From Candidatus Eremiobacterota bacterium (GTDB taxonomy: Bacteria; Vulcanimicrobiota; CADAWZ01; Ess09-12), in contig JAVHLM010000002.1 of the NCBI GenBank assembly GCA_031082125.1, positions 62,001-126,000 of the forward strand: a DNA stretch of 64,000 bases. Direction: 5' to 3'. Shown in pieces: positions 58,542 through 64,000 of the stretch. Made by a program: the position numbers and the translations under genes. Each line of letters starts with the position of its first letter. The stretch's first letter is position 1. The notes below the pieces were generated by a model. That model searched no databases. It was given only the letters and a program-made list of their open reading frames with translations, and was not told where the DNA came from.

Positions 58542-60551
58542 TCAGCGGGGGTGCTGCTCTTCCACCTTGATTTCGCGCTGGAGCGTCACCAGGAACTGGT
58601 TTATCTCCTTCTGTGCCTTTTCGATATCCTCCTGGAGAGACTTTATGGTCCGCTCCAGGGTCTCGATGAGGTTCTCCTGCTCCGTCATCTTGCCTATGAG
58701 CCGCTCCCTGAGCGCCGTCTCCTCTCTCGAGGAGGAGAGGGACTGGATATTGTTCCGCAGGCGCTCCTGGTCATTGAAGATGCTCTGGAGCTCGGCGCGC
58801 CTGAGAGCAATCTCCCGCTCCATATCCTGCTTTTTGATCTGCAGGCCGTTGAGCCTCTGTATCTCCTCGGCGGTGTCACTGTCGTAGAACTTCTGCGAGA
58901 GGAAGTACATGATGGCGTCATTGCTTAGGTTCATCAGGTTATAGGTGGTCCAGAAGATTCTCTTGTCCTTGACCGGGAAGGTATATTCACCGGCGGCGGG
59001 AAGGTCCATGAGGAAGCGGTAAAAGCTCTGCGTCGTCTCTATGGGCGCCGGAGTGTCCACAAGCTCCCAGTCCACCTCGCGGGGATGCTCTATGATGAGC
59101 TTCACTGCCTCGGCGCTCTTGTACTTGATCTTGTAGATCTTCTCCCTTTTCCGGTAGTAGTGGGTGTTCATCACGCCGCCGGCGATATTGACGAGAAACA
59201 CGGGCTCGTCATTGAAAAACTCCATTTTTTCTATATGGCAGCCCAGATCCACGGCGTAGGGAATGAACTTTTTCTCGTCGGGCTTGGTGAAATCGAGCAT
59301 CGACTCGCCCATATAGGTGTCCTGCTCATAGACGGTCACGGGTCCGCCCTCGAGGGTAAGTCCCGTGTCGTTGGTCATTTCAAGGCATGTCATGGGATTG
59401 TGGGCTCTGTTCCGCTCGTTGTAGACCAGGATTTTCTCACCCTTGAAGTGGCCGTGGATGATGGGGACCAGGGCCGACTGGTTTCTCTTGATGGTCACGG
59501 GGTGTGCAATTCGGTACTCGAAGAAATCGCCCACTTTCGCGGTGATGGTCTTCACCTCCACGGAGCTTGCCATCTGCGCCCTGGCGGGGGCCGGCGCTCC
59601 CGGCGCGCCGCCGGCGAAGAGCATCGCCTGGTCGCCCTTCGCTTTCATCTCCCTCTTTCTTGGCATTATGGCGGCTTCTTCCATGTCCATTTCCATGGGA
59701 GCACTGGGGGCCGGCTCGGCGAAGCCCTCCTCGAAGGAGGGAGGGGCGACGCCCGCCTCGTCCCGCACCTCCACAACGGGTCTCCGCTTGAAGCGGGGGT
59801 GGTAGAGATCGTGGACAAAGGAGACAGGGAGGCCCGAGACAAGGGAGAGGGCAATCTCATCCCAGTCCTCGTCCTGCGTGTTGTCCACGACAGCCCAGCC
59901 CTGGATGAGGGGCTTTTTCCCCGCTCCGAGGACCACGCGGTAGGTGGTCTTCCAGACAGGCGACTCCAGCACGTAGCTCACGAGGAGCTCCCGCTCGCCT
60001 TCGCCAGAGGTGAAGATGGTGAGCTTCTTGAGGTCCTTCTTCTGCTTGAAGATGATGGTCTTCAGGTAGAACTCCAGGTCCCTGTTGATGCTCTCGTCGG
60101 CGATCCTGATGCTTTTTATCTCCTCGAGGGGGAAGCTGGTCATCTCTCCCCTGTCGTTGAGGATGGTGAGGCGCTGCGTCTCGATGATGGTATCCTGCTC
60201 CTTCCTGGTGAGGGGATCGAGGCCCACGACGGCGCCCTGGAGGATCTCCTTTCCGACGTGGAGCTCTATGCGGGCCCCCTTTATCTGGGACAGCAGCGAA
60301 GTGAGGCTCCGCTCCTCGGGGATCCTTATCGAGATATCCTCAAGGAGCTTTTCCGTCGGCGTCGTGGAGTCGTAGCTCACCGATGAGACTATGCCGCCGC
60401 CCAGGTCCATGATGGTGAGGGACTTCAGGACGTCGTTCATCTCCCTGGTCTTGAAGGAGAGGTCCACGGCGGCCTTGTCCCTGATGGTCATTCTTTTCTC
60501 GAAGTATCCCACGCCGTGCTTATAGAGAATCACCTTTTTCACATGGGGCAT
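58542..60551 (-). CDS. DUF4139 domain-containing protein
   Basis: A 669-aa protein of the DUF4139 (mucoidy inhibitor A-like) family: HVKKVILYKHGVGYFEKRMT at the N-terminus, SYVLESPVWKTTYRVVLGAG in the middle, then the beta-sandwich region FFEYRIAHPVTIKRNQSALV and a coiled coil near the end (about 565-660). There is an Ala/Pro-rich inserted linker near residues 295-340. No signal peptide is visible, although many relatives are exported. ATG 60551 follows AGGAGG; the frame is open upstream to 60596. Family function is unknown. Confidence 0.85.
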   Translation of the reverse strand: MPHVKKVILYKHGVGYFEKRMTIRDKAAVDLSFKTREMNDVLKSLTIMDLGGGIVSSVSYDSTTPTEKLLEDISIRIPEERSLTSLLSQIKGARIELHVGKEILQGAVVGLDPLTRKEQDTIIETQRLTILNDRGEMTSFPLEEIKSIRIADESINRDLEFYLKTIIFKQKKDLKKLTIFTSGEGERELLVSYVLESPVWKTTYRVVLGAGKKPLIQGWAVVDNTQDEDWDEIALSLVSGLPVSFVHDLYHPRFKRRPVVEVRDEAGVAPPSFEEGFAEPAPSAPMEMDMEEAAIMPRKREMKAKGDQAMLFAGGAPGAPAPARAQMASSVEVKTITAKVGDFFEYRIAHPVTIKRNQSALVPIIHGHFKGEKILVYNERNRAHNPMTCLEMTNDTGLTLEGGPVTVYEQDTYMGESMLDFTKPDEKKFIPYAVDLGCHIEKMEFFNDEPVFLVNIAGGVMNTHYYRKREKIYKIKYKSAEAVKLIIEHPREVDWELVDTPAPIETTQSFYRFLMDLPAAGEYTFPVKDKRIFWTTYNLMNLSNDAIMYFLSQKFYDSDTAEEIQRLNGLQIKKQDMEREIALRRAELQSIFNDQERLRNNIQSLSSSREETALRERLIGKMTEQENLIETLERTIKSLQEDIEKAQKEINQFLVTLQREIKVEEQHPR

Positions 60552-60596
60552 TGCATGAACCTCCTCTCGTTGCTGAAGCGGTGCCTCTGCGACCAT

Positions 60597-62252
60597 TCAT
60601 TCTCCGATGTCTTCATACCTGGTGTGGTGCCTTCCATAGAAGAAATACACCACAAGGCCGATGACAAGCCATGATACAAAGCGGATCCATGTGATAAGCG
60701 GGAGGCCGCACATAAGGTAGACGCAGGTGGCAATGCCCAGCAGGGGCACCAGGGGCACCAGGGGGGTCTTGAAGGGCCTGTGAAGGTCCGGCGACCTGTA
60801 GCGGAGGATGATGACGCCGGCGCAGACCAATACGAAGGCGAAGAGCGTGCCGATGTTGCAGAGCTCGGCTACCTCGTTGATGTTAAGGACCGTGGCGCAG
60901 AGGGCCACGACGATGCCCGAGATGATGGTGGTGCGGTAAGGCGTCTTGAAGCGCGGGTGCACCACGGAGAGCCACTTGGGCACAAAGCCGTCGCGGGACA
61001 TCGAAAAGAAGATCCGCGGCTGGCCGAGCTGCATCACAATCAGCACGGCGATAAGGGCCACCACGGCTCCCACTGAGATGATGTGGGAGGCGAGGAACGT
61101 CTCGCCGACATACTTGAGGGCCGTGGCCACGGGCTCCGAGGTGCCCAGCAGGTTCCAGGGGCAGATGCCCGTCATCACGCCGGCCACAATCACGTAGAGG
61201 ATGGTGCATACGATAAGGGAGCCTATGATTCCTATGGGAAGGTCCCGCCCCGGGTTTTTTGCCTCTTCAGCCGTCGTCGAGACCGCATCAAACCCGATAT
61301 AGGCAAAGAAGATCATCGCCGCCCCTGTCTGGATGCCCGCGATACCATTGGGCATGAAGGGAACCCAGTTCTGCGGGTTGATGTGGCGAATCCCTACAAT
61401 GATGAAGACCGCCAGGATGATGAGCTTGAGGGCCACGATAAAGCTGTTGACCTTGGCGCTCTCAGAGATTCCCACCACCAGGAGCGTTGTCACCAGGGCG
61501 ATGATCAGGAATGCCGGAAGGTTGATGCATACCGGCAGGTTCCCTATATGGGGAGCTTGAAGGGCCGTGATGAGAAGGCTGTTGAACTTGATGAGAATCG
61601 GTGATGTGGAGATATCGGGCACGGCTCCTATGGCATCAGCCATGGCCTGGGTCTTGTTCGCCACCGCGGGATTATGGATGATGTCCGTGAGGGTTCTCGC
61701 GAGGTCGGGAAAGGCTTCGCTGAATTTGGAGATATACTTTTCGGGATGTTTGAGGGCTTCCACCACCGTCATGATATCGGTGGTGATCCATGAGGGGAGC
61801 CTGATGCCGAAGCCATCAAGAAAAGACTTGAAGTAGCCTGACCAGCCGATGGCCACCGTTGATGAGCCCACCATGTATTCCAGCACGAGGTCCCAGCCGA
61901 TGATCCAGGCCACGAGCTCGCCCAGGGTGGCGTAGGAATAAGTATAAGCGCTTCCCGCGATGGGGATGAGCGATGAGAACTCCGCGTAACAGAGGGCGGC
62001 GAAGCCGCAGGCAATCCCCGTGATGATGAAGGAGATGACGATGGCGGGTCCTGCGCCGATATGGCTTGCGCCGCCTGCGGCCGCCGTGCCGGTGATGACA
62101 AATATGCCGGCGCCGATGATGGCGCCTATTCCCAGGGCCATCAGATCAACAGGGCCAAGGACCTTCTTGAGCTTGTTCTCGCCTTGCTCTGATTCCCTGA
62201 GGATTCTCTCCACGGATTTTACTTTGAACGCGTTGTGAAACAGGGTGACCAC
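60597..62252 (-). CDS. APC-family amino acid permease (cationic amino acid transporter-like)
   Basis: A 551-aa permease with 12 or more hydrophobic segments. LGIGAIIGAGIFVITGTAAA is the conserved TM1 of the amino acid-polyamine-organocation family; FAALCYAEFSSLIPIAGSAY (TM3) and FFAYIGFDAVSTTAEEAKNP (TM8) match the CAT/YfnA branch. A loop of about 80 residues after TM5 is longer than in its neighbour. It should import amino acids by proton symport. The GTG start at 62252 has GGAG nearly adjacent, so the exact start is uncertain. It is the second of two tandem paralogues, 19 bases downstream of the first. Confidence 0.92.
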   Translation of the reverse strand: MVTLFHNAFKVKSVERILRESEQGENKLKKVLGPVDLMALGIGAIIGAGIFVITGTAAAGGASHIGAGPAIVISFIITGIACGFAALCYAEFSSLIPIAGSAYTYSYATLGELVAWIIGWDLVLEYMVGSSTVAIGWSGYFKSFLDGFGIRLPSWITTDIMTVVEALKHPEKYISKFSEAFPDLARTLTDIIHNPAVANKTQAMADAIGAVPDISTSPILIKFNSLLITALQAPHIGNLPVCINLPAFLIIALVTTLLVVGISESAKVNSFIVALKLIILAVFIIVGIRHINPQNWVPFMPNGIAGIQTGAAMIFFAYIGFDAVSTTAEEAKNPGRDLPIGIIGSLIVCTILYVIVAGVMTGICPWNLLGTSEPVATALKYVGETFLASHIISVGAVVALIAVLIVMQLGQPRIFFSMSRDGFVPKWLSVVHPRFKTPYRTTIISGIVVALCATVLNINEVAELCNIGTLFAFVLVCAGVIILRYRSPDLHRPFKTPLVPLVPLLGIATCVYLMCGLPLITWIRFVSWLVIGLVVYFFYGRHHTRYEDIGE

Positions 62253-62271
62253 CTCCGGTAAAGTTTTGTGC

Positions 62272-64000
62272 TTATTCTTTTTCCATTTCCTTGATTTCGG
62301 TTATCTTCCATCCCATGGGGGTAAGCTCAAGCTTCATCAGCAGCCGCTTCTCGCTTCCCGGGATTGCCATGAGAAAGTCGGCCCTGTCAAGCCCGGGGAG
62401 AGGCTTCTTGATAAGGGGAAGTGCATTCCCCCCGTTGGCCTTGATATAGCCCATGTAGCGCTCCACGTCAGCATTGTAGTCCCTGTATTCCCGCCCAATG
62501 TAGCTCCTGATGGCGGTAGTCGCCTCAGGGCTGTTCATAACGGCAATTATCCTGTCATGGACCTTCATCGCCGGTCCCAGGAATATGACGATATACCACG
62601 TGATGAGCAGGAAGCTTATGATGGTGGGGATAAGGAAAGGCATCGTCGATCTCAGCGATTCTGTGAAGGTGACCTTTTCCTTCCTGAGGCGGCTGTGGGC
62701 CGCGCCGTAGAGAAAATAGATGAAAAGGCCAATGATGAGCCAGTAAAGGAACCTTATCCATGTGAGGAGCGGAAGCTTTATCATCAGGAAAGCGCAGCAG
62801 GCAATGCCCAGGAGAGGCACCAGGGGCACGGCGGGGCACTTGAAGGGGCGGTGGCGATCCGGGTCCCGGCGGCGCATGATGATGACGCCTATGCAGACAA
62901 GCACAAAGGCGAAAAGGGTGCCGATGTTGCAGAGCTCCACCACCTCGTTGATGTTGGCGAAGGCGGCAAAGAAGGCCACGAAGACGCCGGTGAGGATCGT
63001 GGTCACATGGGGCGTCTTGAAGCGGGGGTGTACATGGGAGAACCATGCGGGAAGGAGTCCGTCGCGCGACATCGAGAAGAAGATGCGCGGCTGCCCGAGC
63101 TGGAACACAAGCAGCACCGCCGCCATCGATACGATAGCCCCGAAGGATATTATCCCCGCCGCCCAGTTCACCCCTATAAGGCTGAAGGCCCTTGCGAGGG
63201 GATCGCCCGTACCGAGCTCAGAGTAAGGAGTCATTCCCGTGAGCACGGCGGCGATGGCGATATAGATAACGGTGCATATTATGAGGGAGCCTATCATGCC
63301 GATGGGGAGGTCCCGCGCGGGGTTCTTGGCCTCCTCGGCGGTCGTGGAGACGGCGTCAAAGCCGATATAGGCGAAGAAGATAAGGGCGGCGCCGCTGAAG
63401 ACTCCCTGCCACCCGTTGGGCATGAAGGGGCTCCAGTTCTCGGGCTTGATGAACTTGATCCCTGCAATGATGAAGAACGCGAGGATAAGGAGCTTGAGGC
63501 CCACGAAGATGTTGTTCATGAATGACGATTCCTTGATGCCTATGACCAGCACAAGGGTGATGAGTGCCACGATGGCCACGGCGGGAAGGTTGAAGATGAC
63601 GGGGAAAGAGCCGATATGGGGAGCGCTTTCCAGCACCCCGGGCGCGGAAAAGGCGTCACGGTAATTCGTACAGAGCCATACAGGGACATTGATACCGAGC
63701 CCCTTGAGGAACTGTACAAAATAGTCTGACCAGGAGATGGCTACGGCGATATTTCCCACGGCATATTCAATGATGAGATCCCACCCGATGATCCAGGCCA
63801 CTATCTCTCCCAGGGTGGCATAGGAGTAAGTATAGGCGCTTCCCGCAATGGGGATGAGGGAGGCAAACTCAGCGTAGCAGAGGGCCGTGAAGGCGCAGGC
63901 TATGGCAGTGAGCACGAAGGAGAGCATGATGGCAGGTCCTGCTCCCTTGTGGGCCGCACCGCCTGCTATTGCCGAGCCTATGGTGGCAAAGATCCCTGCG
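62272..64000 (-). CDS. APC-family amino acid permease with C-terminal soluble extension (5' end outside window)
   Basis: The frame runs out of the window at its N-terminal side; AGIFATIGSAIAGGAAHKGA is visible at the edge (TM1), so perhaps 50-60 residues are missing. The body is closely similar to the adjacent permease (YAEFASLIPIAGSAYTYSYA, FFAYIGFDAVSTTAEEAKNP). After the usual last helices it has an additional transmembrane helix (FLIPTIISFLLITWYIVIFL) and about 105 further residues (VHDRIIAVMNSPEATTAI, KLELTPMGWKITEIKEMEKE) that look like a small alpha/beta NTF2-like domain. The paralogue lacks this. It may sense substrate or bind a partner. Confidence 0.9.
   Translation of the reverse strand, partial: AGIFATIGSAIAGGAAHKGAGPAIMLSFVLTAIACAFTALCYAEFASLIPIAGSAYTYSYATLGEIVAWIIGWDLIIEYAVGNIAVAISWSDYFVQFLKGLGINVPVWLCTNYRDAFSAPGVLESAPHIGSFPVIFNLPAVAIVALITLVLVIGIKESSFMNNIFVGLKLLILAFFIIAGIKFIKPENWSPFMPNGWQGVFSGAALIFFAYIGFDAVSTTAEEAKNPARDLPIGMIGSLIICTVIYIAIAAVLTGMTPYSELGTGDPLARAFSLIGVNWAAGIISFGAIVSMAAVLLVFQLGQPRIFFSMSRDGLLPAWFSHVHPRFKTPHVTTILTGVFVAFFAAFANINEVVELCNIGTLFAFVLVCIGVIIMRRRDPDRHRPFKCPAVPLVPLLGIACCAFLMIKLPLLTWIRFLYWLIIGLFIYFLYGAAHSRLRKEKVTFTESLRSTMPFLIPTIISFLLITWYIVIFLGPAMKVHDRIIAVMNSPEATTAIRSYIGREYRDYNADVERYMGYIKANGGNALPLIKKPLPGLDRADFLMAIPGSEKRLLMKLELTPMGWKITEIKEMEKE

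Noticed and set aside
59085-60386. Plus-strand open frame of 433 codons
   Set aside because: Antisense shadow of the DUF4139 gene; no ribosome site or motif.
62245-63525. Plus-strand open frame of 426 codons
   Set aside because: Antisense to the APC permease; His/Glu/Gly-rich translation is an artefact of membrane-protein codons.

Overview
The window reads as bacterial chromosome, GC-rich (about 60% by eye), with clear Shine-Dalgarno sites, sigma70-type promoters (often extended -10, TGnTATAAT), ATG/GTG/TTG starts, 4-base stop/start overlaps and tRNAs without an encoded CCA. The mix of ankyrin, TPR and WD40 proteins, HD-GYP proteins, lipoproteins and a large HNH protein suggests a large-genome environmental lineage. 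I suspect an uncultured group near Eremiobacterota/Vulcanimicrobiota, but that is a guess from gene style and not from a marker gene. I see no phage, integrase, transposase or CRISPR array.

Layout. 1-3.1 kb: the 3' end of accA, coupled to pyruvate kinase, then an MBL-fold hydrolase. 3.1-8.9 kb (minus): a SbcD/SbcC-like (YhaO/YhaN-like) pair coupled to a FecR-domain protein. 9.0-13.5 kb: a zinc-ribbon/ankyrin protein, a DivIC/FtsL-like division protein, an S1 protein, an aldo/keto reductase with a ferredoxin tail, and tRNA-Leu(UAA). 13.7-16.9 kb: an AT-hook protein, an adenosine-specific kinase family protein, a small TPR protein and a secreted metallopeptidase. 17-20.3 kb (minus): an apparent operon of lipoprotein, ABC ATPase, ABC permease and Ser/Thr kinase behind a clear promoter. 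20.4-28.6 kb: zinc-ribbon protein, DUF885 peptidase, two unusual HD-GYP proteins, an Fe-S flavoprotein and a TPR protein. 28.6-33.5 kb: a beta-propeller-like protein with a structured leader, two amidohydrolases (one degenerate) and a CCA-adding-type nucleotidyltransferase.

33.5-41.2 kb: a small Gly-rich protein with a strong terminator, a sugar nucleotidyltransferase-like protein, a GAF/HD-GYP protein, a lipoprotein, a long hairpin/pseudoknot candidate abutting a 783-aa HNH protein, and tRNA-Thr(CGU). 41.3-50.2 kb: divergent ankyrin paralogues, a GT2 glycosyltransferase, a secreted WD40 protein, a GspE/PilB-like ATPase with an HTH partner whose promoter overlaps a 20-bp tandem repeat, and a serine-hydrolase-fold protein that has lost its catalytic motifs. 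50.3-64 kb: a peroxiredoxin-like gene with an in-frame TGA at a catalytic Cys position (candidate selenoprotein), a Ca2+/H+ antiporter, PC4-like and STAS proteins, a large TPR protein with a duplicated 3' tail, an IPT/TIG protein, a DUF4139 protein and tandem APC permeases.

The strongest leads are the candidate selenoprotein (U43-P-F-C46) with a possible bSECIS hairpin, the 38.2-kb structured element, and the operator-like repeat at 48.1 kb. A recurring theme is degenerate enzymes: a serine hydrolase, an amidohydrolase and HD-GYP domains that keep their fold signature but not their catalytic residues.
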